NCBI GenBank assembly: GCA_024641005.1
Contig: JAHEDX010000028.1
Location: 1 to 47,916, forward strand
Origin: Acidimicrobiaceae bacterium
GTDB taxonomy: Bacteria > Actinomycetota > Acidimicrobiia > Acidimicrobiales > Ilumatobacteraceae
DNA length: 47,916 nt
Reading direction: 5' to 3'
Below, in pieces: positions 41,065 through 47,916 of the stretch. How positions within the stretch are numbered: the first letter of the stretch is position 1; each line of letters begins with the position of its first letter. A model generated the notes under the pieces. It did not search any database. It worked only from the letters and a program-made list of their open reading frames with translations, and was not told the origin of the DNA. Made by a program: the position numbers and the translations under genes.

Positions 41065-41622
41065 TCAGAGCGAGCGACCGCTGAAGGCGACGAGTCGCTC
41101 CAGTTGGCCGGCGCCTTGGGGCACTGGCGTCTCGTCCTTGAACGTGTCGCCGTCGCGCATGTCGGGGCCCAGCGCGCCTCGGGCGAACTCGTCCACCGAT
41201 GAGATCACCGCGGTGGGGAGGTCGTAGTTCTGCTTGGTGGAGGTGGCGAGGTCCCAGCCGTGGATCAACCCGTCGAACGCCACGAAGCGTGCGAACACCG
41301 AGCCGGGGACGTCGCCGAACGGCGCGCTGATGGTCCGCTCCATCGCACCGGGTGACTTCACCGCGGCCAGCAGATCGTCCATCGCCTCGCGGAACTCGGC
41401 TGCAGGGACGCGATCGTCGACATCCGGCGCTGTGACTTCAGGTGGGTTCTCGCCACGGAACATGTAGGCGAACGTGCCGCCCAACACCATCATGTGATCG
41501 AGCACGTCGTGCACCGTGAAGTTGGCGCACGGCGTCGTGTCGCCGAGTTGGCCGGGTTCGATCCGGTCGACGACGGCAGTGAGCGTCGGCAGGATGTACG
41601 AGAGCTGTTCGATGGGTTCCAT
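41065..41622 (-). CDS. TIGR03086-type (mycothiol maleylpyruvate isomerase-like) protein
   Basis: A 185-residue DinB/mycothiol-isomerase-like four-helix protein. Family marks are the early TPCANFTVHDVLDHMMVLGG (metal-site His in HDVLDH) and the later RFVAFDGLIHGWDLATST, with the third metal-ligand His in IHGWD. Such proteins use mycothiol for isomerisation or conjugation; most TIGR03086 members have no known reaction. The ATG at 41622 follows an AAAGG site. Divergent from the TPR regulator, with a GTGACA-N5-TGTCAC palindrome between them. Confidence 0.87.
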   Translation of the reverse strand: MEPIEQLSYILPTLTAVVDRIEPGQLGDTTPCANFTVHDVLDHMMVLGGTFAYMFRGENPPEVTAPDVDDRVPAAEFREAMDDLLAAVKSPGAMERTISAPFGDVPGSVFARFVAFDGLIHGWDLATSTKQNYDLPTAVISSVDEFARGALGPDMRDGDTFKDETPVPQGAGQLERLVAFSGRSL

Positions 41623-41692
41623 GTCGTGGCCTTTCGAGCGGTTGGGTGACGGTGCGAGCACTCCGGCGGACCCGACGTGCTATCGAGAAGGC

Positions 41693-41709
41693 GTGACAAT
41701 TGGTGTCAC
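41693..41709. promoter_or_regulatory. GTGACA-N5-TGTCAC palindrome in a divergent region
   Basis: Perfect six-base arms with spacer ATTGG, located 71 bases from the TIGR03086-like start and about 10 bases before the chosen TPR gene start. The TGACA half-site is the same as in the repeat at 16679-16713. It overlaps the coding frame if the TPR gene instead begins at 41677. Confidence 0.45.
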
Positions 41710-41718
41710 AATGCGACA

Positions 41719-43785
41719 GTGGGACAATTTCCGGCGGTTCATGAGGCGGTAAACCGCGGAGAGTGGCGGCTCGCATTGGACGCGCTGGCCGCCGCCGGCT
41801 CCGAGTCGGCGTGCGCCGAGGGATACGAACTGCTGGCGCAGGCGCAGTACGGAGATGGGGATTTCGAAGCCTCGGTCGCCGCATGGGAGGACCTGCACGA
41901 CCTGCTCGTTGCGGATGGCGACCCCGTCGGCGCCGCCAGGGCGGCCTCGATGGTCGCCATGTTCCTCATGATGGACACCGGATTGATGGCCCCGGTTCGA
42001 GGCTGGCTTCGGCGCGCCGAACGCTTGCTCGAGGGCCATGGCGAGGCGCCCGCCCATGCACTGATCGCGGTGGTCCGCGCCTACGAGCGGTTCATGTGCG
42101 GTGACATGGTTGCAGCGGCCGACAACGCCACGTCGGCGATCGACATCGGAACGCGCCTCGGCGTCGACCCGGCGGTGGTGATCGGCCGAGTGTGCATCGC
42201 CAGGGTCACGATCTTCGACGGACAGGTCGACGAGGGCCTCAACCAGCTCGACGACATCGCCATCGACCTGATGTCGGGCGCTGTCGATCCGCTCACCACG
42301 GGGATGATGTACTGCGAGCTGATCTGCGCTGCGCAGGGAATGGCGCTACACGACCGGGCGAGCGAGTGGACCGAGGTGATGGAACGTTGGCGCCACGGCG
42401 CCGCGATCGGTGGCATCGGTGGTCGGTGCCGGGTCCACCGAGCCGAGATCCTTCGGGTCTCCGGCCCCTGTGATCGCGCGGAGGAGGAAGCACTCGGCGC
42501 GTGCGACGAACTGCGCCCGTGGATGCGTCGCGAGTTCGGTTGGCCGCTGGTGGAACTCGGCAACATCCGGTTGCGCAAGGGCGACCTGGTCGGGGCCGAA
42601 GAGGCCTTTGTCGCGGCGCACGAGCGTGCTTGGTCGCCCCACCCAGGGTTGGCGTTGCTGCGGCTCGACCAGGGCGACGTCGACTCGGCGGCAGCGATGA
42701 TCGCGAATGCCATCGCCCATCCGTTCGATGTTCCGTCCAAGGAGAGGCCGCCGTTCGGTGACCTGCGCCTGGCCCCATTGCTCGACGCACAGGCCGAGAT
42801 CGCCGCCGCCGCAGGTGACATCGAAACCGTTCGAACCGCTGCAGCCGCGATCGAGTCGATCGCGAACTCGTACCCGAGCCGCTGGCTGCAGGCCAGCGCC
42901 GCGCTCGCGAACGCCCGCGCTGCGCTGCTCGACAGAGAGTTCGGCCAGGCGATCGGTCGAGCGACGGAGGCAACCGTTGCCTGGGCCGACATCGGAGCCC
43001 CCTTCGAATCTGCTGCTGCGCGACTGGTGCTCGGCGAGGCCCATCATCGAAATGGTGATGTCGATGCGGCGCACATGGAATGGCGTGCTGCTCGTGAGAC
43101 GTTCGACGCGTTCGGCGCGCGCCGCTGGGCCGACCGGGCCGAACGGCTGCTCGCCGACATGGCGCCCGAGGCGGTTCGGCCATCGACGATCGGCGCGACG
43201 ACGGCGACGTTCCGTTGTGACGGTGATACCAGAACGGTGCGCTTCCGCGAGCGGCAGGCGTTGGTGAGGGACTTGAAGGGCTTTCGCTATGTCGAACGTT
43301 TGCTCGCCGACCCTGGTCGAGAATTCCATGTGCTCGATCTCGTCGCCGTCGAGCAGGGGTCGCTCCCCACCGCCCCGAGGACTCGCCCGCACGACGACAC
43401 GATGGCGCCCGATTCCGGCAGGGGGATGACGCTCATCGACGATCAGGCCCGTGAGGCGTATCGTCGCCGGCTGGCCGAGGTCGACGACGACATCGAAGAA
43501 GCGACACGGATGAACGACGTGGGCCGGATCGAACTGGCCCAGCGCGATCGCGAGTATCTGATCGCCGAACTGGCGAGCGCCGTGGGGCTCGGAGGGCGTC
43601 AACGGACGGTCGGGGGTTCGGCCGAGCGGGCGCGTACCAGCGTGACCCGATCGGTTCGTTACGGGCTCGGGCGACTTGCCGAGCATCACCCGGCTCTCGC
43701 GGCACACCTCGAGCAGAGCATTCACACGGGGACGTATTGTGTCTACACGCCCGACCCGTTGTCGCCGATCGTCTGGGATCTCTGA
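41719..43785 (+). CDS. TPR-repeat protein with an actinobacterial regulator C-terminus
   Basis: A 688-residue protein, mostly helical TPR-like repeats (residues ~1-480; for instance GDFEASVAAWEDL and GDLVGAEEAFVAAHE). The last ~195 residues form a distinct domain (KGFRYVERLLADPGREFHVLDL ... RYGLGRLAEHHPALAAHL ... TGTYCVYTPDP). I know this domain from the ends of large actinobacterial STAND/cyclase-type regulators, where its role is undefined. No ATPase or HTH is present, so this may be a split partner of such a regulator. Starts are GTG codons: 41719 is preferred because the palindrome then lies upstream; 41677 adds 14 residues. I judge the TPR fold likely and the function unknown. Confidence 0.78.
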   Translation: MGQFPAVHEAVNRGEWRLALDALAAAGSESACAEGYELLAQAQYGDGDFEASVAAWEDLHDLLVADGDPVGAARAASMVAMFLMMDTGLMAPVRGWLRRAERLLEGHGEAPAHALIAVVRAYERFMCGDMVAAADNATSAIDIGTRLGVDPAVVIGRVCIARVTIFDGQVDEGLNQLDDIAIDLMSGAVDPLTTGMMYCELICAAQGMALHDRASEWTEVMERWRHGAAIGGIGGRCRVHRAEILRVSGPCDRAEEEALGACDELRPWMRREFGWPLVELGNIRLRKGDLVGAEEAFVAAHERAWSPHPGLALLRLDQGDVDSAAAMIANAIAHPFDVPSKERPPFGDLRLAPLLDAQAEIAAAAGDIETVRTAAAAIESIANSYPSRWLQASAALANARAALLDREFGQAIGRATEATVAWADIGAPFESAAARLVLGEAHHRNGDVDAAHMEWRAARETFDAFGARRWADRAERLLADMAPEAVRPSTIGATTATFRCDGDTRTVRFRERQALVRDLKGFRYVERLLADPGREFHVLDLVAVEQGSLPTAPRTRPHDDTMAPDSGRGMTLIDDQAREAYRRRLAEVDDDIEEATRMNDVGRIELAQRDREYLIAELASAVGLGGRQRTVGGSAERARTSVTRSVRYGLGRLAEHHPALAAHLEQSIHTGTYCVYTPDPLSPIVWDL

Positions 43786-43845
43786 GCGTTCGAGTTCGCG
43801 GTCGTCGCGCAACTCGGCGCCTCGTTCACCGGAGAGCTCGTGCTC

Positions 43846-43851
43846 TAGCGT
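43846..43851 (+). promoter_or_regulatory. candidate -10 element before the small ORF and CoA transferase
   Basis: TAGCGT in the gap after the TPR gene. A transcript starting about 43858 would carry the GAGGGGGAG ribosome site for the ORF at 43878. Confidence 0.3.
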
Positions 43852-43877
43852 CGATGGTGCACGAGGGGGAGCAATGC

Positions 43878-44021
43878 ATGGGGAACATCGGGGTCCAAGG
43901 CAGTGACATGACCGAGGGGATCGGGCTCGATCATCGGGTGGCACCCCGTGAAGTCGCTCGCGGCCACGCTCCTGAACTCGCAGCACTGTCCGGTCGCACC
44001 GATCCGCTCCCCGCGCCATGA
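43878..44021 (+). CDS. candidate 47-residue ORF coupled to the CoA transferase
   Basis: An ATG six bases after GAGGGGGAG (43863-43871) opens a 47-residue frame whose stop overlaps the CoA transferase ATG (ATGA at 44018-44021). The CoA transferase has no ribosome site or leaderless element of its own, so translation of this ORF would explain how it is started. The peptide is hydrophilic, with no recognisable domain. It could be a leader peptide or only a coupling device. Confidence 0.4.
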   Translation: MGNIGVQGSDMTEGIGLDHRVAPREVARGHAPELAALSGRTDPLPAP

Positions 44022-45283
44022 GTCAGGCCGGTGTCCTGGCCGGGATCAAGGTCGTCGAGTTCGCTCAGAACGCGGCCGTTCCACACTGCGGCAGATTGTT
44101 GGCCGGGATGGGTGCCGACGTCGTCAAGGTCGAGCCGCCCAACGGTGACGCGATGCGGGCGGGCATCAAGCTGGCTCCGCACGAGGCCAAGCCGTTCGCG
44201 GTGATCAATCCCGGCAAGCGTGGCATCGTGCTCGACCTCGCGACCGCCGGCGCTCGCGAGGTGATCGACCGGTTGTTCGCCTGGGCCGACGTGGCGCTCG
44301 TCGGGTTCAAGCAGAGCGACCTCGCGCGGTACGGCATCGACTGGGATCGTGCCCGCGTCGTCAACCCGCGCCTCGTCCACCTCACCCACACCCCGTTCGG
44401 CCCCGACGGCCCCGACGCCGATGTGGGTGGTTACGACACGCTCGTGCAGGGTCGCAGCGGCGCCGGTTTCATCATGAACCGGTCCGAGGACGGCACCCCG
44501 ATCTCGTCGCGCCCTGCGGTGAACGACTTCGGCACCGGCATGTTGTCGGCGCTCGGCGTGGTCGCCGCGTTGCGGCACCGCGATCTCACCGGCGAGGGGC
44601 AGCGGGTCGACGCGTCGCTGCTCGGTACGGCGATGTCGCTGGGCACGCCGGTGGTGCATCGCTTCGAGCGTGCCGATACCGACGACATCGCGACGACTCG
44701 GGTCGAACTGCAAGCTGCACGCGACGCCGGCCTCGGGTTCGACGAGCAGCGACGTTTGTACGAGGCGCGCATGATGCGCGGTAATGGTGCGTTCCGCTTG
44801 TACTTCCGGCACTACCTCACCGCCGACGGGTTGATCTCGGTGGCCGGCCTGACGCTCAAGCTGATGGGCAAGTTCCACGACGTGACCGGGCTCCCGGTAC
44901 CCGATCTGCGAGCGGCGGATACCCCCGAGTTCGACGCCCTGGTGCACGACGCCGAGGCGCTGTTCCGCACCCGTACCACCTCCGAATGGATCGAGGCGCT
45001 CCGGTCCGTCGGCTATCCGTGCGGCCCGTATCACGTGCCGTACGACGCGCTCGACGACGAGCAGGTCCGCGCCAACGGTTTCGCGGTCGACATCGAGCAC
45101 CCGGCGTTCGGCACGTACACGACCAGCGGCATGCCGTTGCGCTTCGGGGCTGCGCCGAATGTGCCGTACGGCCCCTCGCCGGGGCTCGGCCAACACACGA
45201 TCGAGGTGATGGACGAATTGGGCTTCTCCGACGACGAGACGGCGGCCCTGCTCGGCGCCGGCGTCGTGCGTGCGGCGGACTGA
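44018..45283 (+). CDS. CaiB/BaiF-family (class III) CoA transferase
   Basis: A 421-residue family III CoA transferase. The catalytic Asp140 is in VGGYDTLVQGRSG, and the N-terminal VLAGIKVVEFAQNAA, GADVVKVEPPNGD and LVGFKQSDLARYGID segments are typical of the interlocked-dimer fold. Such enzymes move CoA between carboxylic acids (carnitine, formyl/oxalyl, bile acid, succinyl). Starts by ATGA overlap with the small upstream ORF, and converges with the membrane-anchored protein gene (6-base gap). It offers an ATP-free route to acyl-CoA, alternative to the ligase at 15 kb. The substrate is unknown. Confidence 0.93.
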   Translation: MSQAGVLAGIKVVEFAQNAAVPHCGRLLAGMGADVVKVEPPNGDAMRAGIKLAPHEAKPFAVINPGKRGIVLDLATAGAREVIDRLFAWADVALVGFKQSDLARYGIDWDRARVVNPRLVHLTHTPFGPDGPDADVGGYDTLVQGRSGAGFIMNRSEDGTPISSRPAVNDFGTGMLSALGVVAALRHRDLTGEGQRVDASLLGTAMSLGTPVVHRFERADTDDIATTRVELQAARDAGLGFDEQRRLYEARMMRGNGAFRLYFRHYLTADGLISVAGLTLKLMGKFHDVTGLPVPDLRAADTPEFDALVHDAEALFRTRTTSEWIEALRSVGYPCGPYHVPYDALDDEQVRANGFAVDIEHPAFGTYTTSGMPLRFGAAPNVPYGPSPGLGQHTIEVMDELGFSDDETAALLGAGVVRAAD

Positions 45284-45289
45284 TCGCGT

Positions 45290-45907
45290 CTACAACTCGC
45301 GGATGTACCTGGCCGTCGCCGGGTCGTACTCGAAGCCGACCCGTAGCAGATACGGGCGGTGGGACTCGGTGCCGCCGGGCGTCGAGACCGATGCGATGCC
45401 GGCGGTGCGGAATACCCGGGCACCCGGACCGTACAACCACTTTCCCAGACGCGAATCGCGATATGCGCGGAGCACATGGTCGAGGGTGACGTGGAGTGTG
45501 GTCCCGTCCCGCTCGCCGAGTACGACGCCGGCGGGCAAGCCGTCGCGGGTCAACACGATCGCGAAGCCGACGGGCGCTGACAGGTCGTAGTCGGGCTGAA
45601 ATCTGCTGATGTCCGTCGCATGATGTTCGAGAAAGTCCAGCAGGAACGGCGAGTCCGGTGGCACGACGATCGCTCCGAGGTCTCGGCCGCCGCCGAGTTC
45701 GCGCCACAGGAACCACACGTTCAGGCAGGCGATCGCGGCATTCGTGACGACGATGGGCACCGAGCCGATCAGCACGCCGTAGACGAGAAACGCGAGCGAA
45801 CCCGCGAGTGAGATGACGCGAAGTCGAACCACCGATGTCATCGCCAGCGATACGACGACCAATGCCGAGGCCAGGTAACCGACCGACTCCTGTACGTCGA
45901 ACGCCAT
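45290..45907 (-). CDS. membrane-anchored protein with a GNAT-like cytosolic domain
   Basis: A 205-residue protein. Residues 1-70 contain three hydrophobic segments (about 8-24, 29-46 and 51-68) similar in layout to small YgjV-like membrane proteins. The rest (LGAIVVPPDSPFLLDFLEHH, then LGERDGTTLHVTLDHVLRAYRDSRLGKWLYG) looks like an acetyltransferase-type fold, with RDSRLGKWLYG in place of the acetyl-CoA pyrophosphate loop. Neither half is certain. It lies 13 bases after the flavoprotein gene on the same strand, so the two are probably one operon. Confidence 0.7.
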   Translation of the reverse strand: MAFDVQESVGYLASALVVVSLAMTSVVRLRVISLAGSLAFLVYGVLIGSVPIVVTNAAIACLNVWFLWRELGGGRDLGAIVVPPDSPFLLDFLEHHATDISRFQPDYDLSAPVGFAIVLTRDGLPAGVVLGERDGTTLHVTLDHVLRAYRDSRLGKWLYGPGARVFRTAGIASVSTPGGTESHRPYLLRVGFEYDPATARYIREL

Positions 45908-45920
45908 GGCGCCCGAACGC

Positions 45921-46871
45921 TCAGCCCTGGAGCCGGGCGACGGTCTCGCCGAACTCGCGGACCGTGTCGGCGATGATGTCGGCCACCGGGCGGACCGACT
46001 CGATCCGTCCGGCCACCTGTCCGCTCAACGCGATCGCCGCCTCCATGTCGCCACCGAAATAGAGCGCCTTGGCATCGCCGAAGTCACCGAAGACGTTGTG
46101 TTCCGCATCGACGAGTCGTGCGGTACGCGCCGTGCGCAGCGCCCGCAGCGCGGGGGAGTGACGCTGGTTGAGGAACAAGGTGTCGGTCTCGGCAGCGTCG
46201 ACGATCGCCTGCTTCCAGTTCGGATGCACCGGCGACTCGGCGGCGGACACCATGCGAGTCCCCAGTTGCACCCCCTCGGCGCCGAGCGCGAACGCGGCGG
46301 CCATCGTGGCCCCGTCCATGATGCCCCCGGCAGCGATGATCGGTACCTCGACCTTCGATCGCACGAGGGGCAACAGCACCATCGTCGACACCGGGGTCGG
46401 GCTCTTGAAGCCGCCACCTTCCCCGCCTTCGACCACCAGGCCGTCGACGCCGGCATCGACCGCCTTCAGCGCCGCCGACAACGTGGGCACGACGTGGTAC
46501 ACCGTGAGCCCGGCGGACTTGAGGATCGATGTGTACTTCGTCGGTGAACCGGCCGACGTCGTCACGAACTTGACACCCTGTTCGATCACGAACTCAGCGA
46601 TCGACGGATCTCGCACGAACGCCTGCGCGATGTTCACGCCGAAGGGGCGATCGGTGAGATCGCGCATCTTGGCGATCTCCGCCTTGACGGCATCGAGTTC
46701 GCCCGACGAGGTCTCGATGATGCCGCACGCGCCGGCCCGGGACACCGCCGACGCGAGTTGGCTGCGTGCGATCCAGCCCATCGGGGCCTGCACGATGGGG
46801 ATCGGCACCCCGAGATCGCGACTCACGCGGTTGTCGAACGCCGGGTGGGGGTGAGCTGGTTGTCCGGTCAC
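45921..46871 (-). CDS. nitronate monooxygenase/FabK-like flavoprotein without the catalytic His
   Basis: A 316-residue TIM-barrel FMN protein of the 2-nitropropane dioxygenase superfamily: PIVQAPMGWIA near the start, GLVVEGGEGGGF (144-155), PIIAAGGIMDG and the GAEGVQLGTRM phosphate-binding loop. In nitronate monooxygenases and FabK the loop reads EGxEAGGHxG; here Phe155 replaces the His (EGGGFKSP). Nitronate oxidation by the usual base is thus unlikely, while an FMN-dependent reductase role is possible. The GTG at 46871 follows TACGGT by six bases; an ATG at 46901 is in frame. It is the first gene of a likely two-gene operon. Confidence 0.85.
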   Translation of the reverse strand: MTGQPAHPHPAFDNRVSRDLGVPIPIVQAPMGWIARSQLASAVSRAGACGIIETSSGELDAVKAEIAKMRDLTDRPFGVNIAQAFVRDPSIAEFVIEQGVKFVTTSAGSPTKYTSILKSAGLTVYHVVPTLSAALKAVDAGVDGLVVEGGEGGGFKSPTPVSTMVLLPLVRSKVEVPIIAAGGIMDGATMAAAFALGAEGVQLGTRMVSAAESPVHPNWKQAIVDAAETDTLFLNQRHSPALRALRTARTARLVDAEHNVFGDFGDAKALYFGGDMEAAIALSGQVAGRIESVRPVADIIADTVREFGETVARLQG

Positions 46872-46877
46872 TCGCCC

Positions 46878-46883
46878 ACCGTA
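46878..46883 (-). promoter_or_regulatory. leaderless -10 element of the flavoprotein gene
   Basis: TACGGT, six bases, then the GTG at 46871. It lies inside the frame if the ATG at 46901 were used, which argues for the GTG. Confidence 0.4.
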
Positions 46884-46952
46884 CGCTGCAGTGGAGGCCA
46901 TCCGGTAGCCCGACGTGCGGGGCAGGGGCCTCGATAAGATCGCGATTGACTT

Positions 46953-46984
46953 GCTTGCAACCGAGTTTTCTGCAAGCGTTTACA
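46953..46984. promoter_or_regulatory. LacI-family-type operator before the sugar-binding lipoprotein gene
   Basis: TGCAAGCGTTTACA (46971-46984) matches its reverse complement at 10 of 14 positions around a central CG, the TGNAANCGNTTNCA form of LacI/GalR operators. A second GCTTGCA arm at 46953-46959 forms a seven-base inverted repeat with TGCAAGC (46971-46977). A TTGACT -35-like element lies at 46946-46951. This predicts sugar-dependent derepression of the binding-protein gene 100 bases downstream; the regulator gene is not in view. Confidence 0.55.
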
Positions 46985-47084
46985 TCGGCGCAGGGTCATC
47001 CGACCAGCGCAACGCGATTCGGGCGTGCCCCGAACGATAAATCTTCCTGCGCACCCGTGCGGGAGGGGGAGGAACCAAACAGAC

Positions 47085-47916
47085 ATGAAGAGCAACTGGA
47101 AAAAGGCGGGCGTGGCGCTGGTGGCCGCGTCGCTCGTCGTCGCAGCATGCGGCGGCGACGATGACACCACCGCCGACACCACGGCACCCGCCGGCACCGA
47201 TGCACCCGTCGAGACCACGGCGCCTGCCGGTGGCGACAGCATCCTCAACGGTGAGATCCCGTGTGAGCAGCAGTACGCCGGCAAGACGGTCACCATCTTC
47301 TCGCCGGTCCGCAACACCGACACCGACCTGGCGATCCCCGACTTCGTCGCCGGTTACGACCCGCTGGTCGAGTGCACCGGCGTCGCAATCGACTTCCAAG
47401 GCACCGACCAGTTCGAGACCGAGATCAACGTGCGTATGGAGGGTGGCAACCCGCCCGACGTCGTCGACTACCCGCAGCCGGGTCTGATGCGCAGCCACAT
47501 CGAAAAGGGCTACCTCGCGAAGCTCCCCGCCGATGTCGCCGCCCATGTCACCGCTGACTTCGCCGCTGGCTGGGACGTTTACGCGTCAAGCGCCGACGGC
47601 GAGATCTACGGCCTCCCGGGCCGCTCGAGCGTCAAGTCGATGGTCTGGTACAGCCCGTCGGCGATGACCGCCGGTGGCTACGAGATCCCGCAGACCCTCG
47701 AAGACCTGACGGCCCTGTCGGACCAGATCGTTGCCGACGGTGGCACGCCGTGGTGCATCGGCGCCGAGTCCGGCGTCGCGACCGGCTGGGTCCTCACCGA
47801 CTGGGTCGAGGACTTCATGATGCGGATCAACGGTGGCGAGGTCTACGACCAGTGGGTCAACCACGAGATCCCCTTCAACGACCCGCAGGTCGTCGCCGCG
47901 ATCGATGCGGTCGGTT
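47085..47916 (+). CDS. sugar-type ABC importer substrate-binding lipoprotein (cut by the right edge)
   Basis: The first 277 residues of an extracellular binding protein; the frame is open at the window end. Residues 1-22 are a lipoprotein signal: MKSNWKK, a hydrophobic core and lipobox VAACGG with Cys22. A Thr/Ala/Pro-rich linker (27-50) and a mature domain of the SBP_bac_1 type follow (KTVTIFSPVRNTDTDLAI, then GGNPPDVVDYPQPG and SVKSMVWYSPSAM), as in alpha-glucoside or other sugar importers. The ATG follows GGGAGGGGGAGGAA, a strong ribosome site. With the LacI-type operator upstream it most likely begins a sugar ABC operon continuing beyond the window. Confidence 0.93.
   Translation, partial: MKSNWKKAGVALVAASLVVAACGGDDDTTADTTAPAGTDAPVETTAPAGGDSILNGEIPCEQQYAGKTVTIFSPVRNTDTDLAIPDFVAGYDPLVECTGVAIDFQGTDQFETEINVRMEGGNPPDVVDYPQPGLMRSHIEKGYLAKLPADVAAHVTADFAAGWDVYASSADGEIYGLPGRSSVKSMVWYSPSAMTAGGYEIPQTLEDLTALSDQIVADGGTPWCIGAESGVATGWVLTDWVEDFMMRINGGEVYDQWVNHEIPFNDPQVVAAIDAVG

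Noticed and set aside
1-47916. Phage, IS or integrative element, defence system, tRNA-linked insertion
   Set aside because: No transposase, integrase, toxin-antitoxin, restriction or phage gene was recognised, and codon and base use look even throughout.

Overview
This is a high-GC, gene-dense 47.9 kb chromosomal window. Its content (fatty-acid and acyl-CoA catabolism, paired P450s, a mycothiol-isomerase-like protein, class III cyclase and TPR regulators, leaderless promoters) suggests an actinobacterium, most likely an Acidimicrobiia/Ilumatobacter-type organism. That placement is inference; no rRNA or tRNA gene was recognised to test it. I see no phage, transposase, IS element or CRISPR array, and the window reads as ordinary chromosome rather than an obvious mobile island.

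Layout. 1-4.1 kb: the start of a gene leaving the left edge behind a LexA-like box, a 3-hydroxyacyl-CoA dehydrogenase behind a palindromic operator, an S51-like protein, a Nudix hydrolase and a patatin-like lipase. 4.2-10.2 kb: a cyclase/NB-ARC regulator, an overlapping HxxxD-acyltransferase/PlsC pair, a nitroreductase and a histidine phosphatase. 10.2-16.6 kb: a beta-oxidation module, with acyl-CoA dehydrogenase divergent from marR-thiolase-SDR dehydrogenase-enoyl-CoA hydratase, plus a convergent acyl-CoA ligase. 16.8-22.8 kb: a complete five-gene peptide/nickel-type ABC importer (lipoprotein, two permeases, two ATPases). 22.8-25.0 kb: a second, convergent ATPase pair with no permeases beside it; its second ATPase looks like a duplicate of the first system's.

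25.3-33.4 kb: two P450s, a gamma-butyrobetaine-hydroxylase-like dioxygenase, an alpha/beta hydrolase coupled to a crotonase without the usual catalytic glutamates, an unknown protein, a PaaG-like crotonase and a zinc alcohol dehydrogenase. 33.5-40.5 kb: MtfA peptidase, HrpA helicase, an MFS transporter and a LOG-like protein. 40.6-47.9 kb: a cupin, a TIGR03086-type protein, a TPR regulator, a small ORF coupled to a CaiB-type CoA transferase, a membrane-anchored protein, an NMO-like flavoprotein and, cut by the right edge, a sugar-type ABC lipoprotein behind a LacI-type operator.

How it fits together. The importer, the acyl-CoA ligase, the MarR-controlled beta-oxidation genes, the P450s and dioxygenase, the crotonases, the dehydrogenase and the CoA transferase could together import, hydroxylate, CoA-activate and beta-oxidise carboxylic acids; the substrate cannot be read from the sequence. 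A recurring regulatory feature is a TANNNT -10 element 6-7 nt before the start codon (9 nt in one case), implying many leaderless mRNAs. It was used here to choose several start codons.
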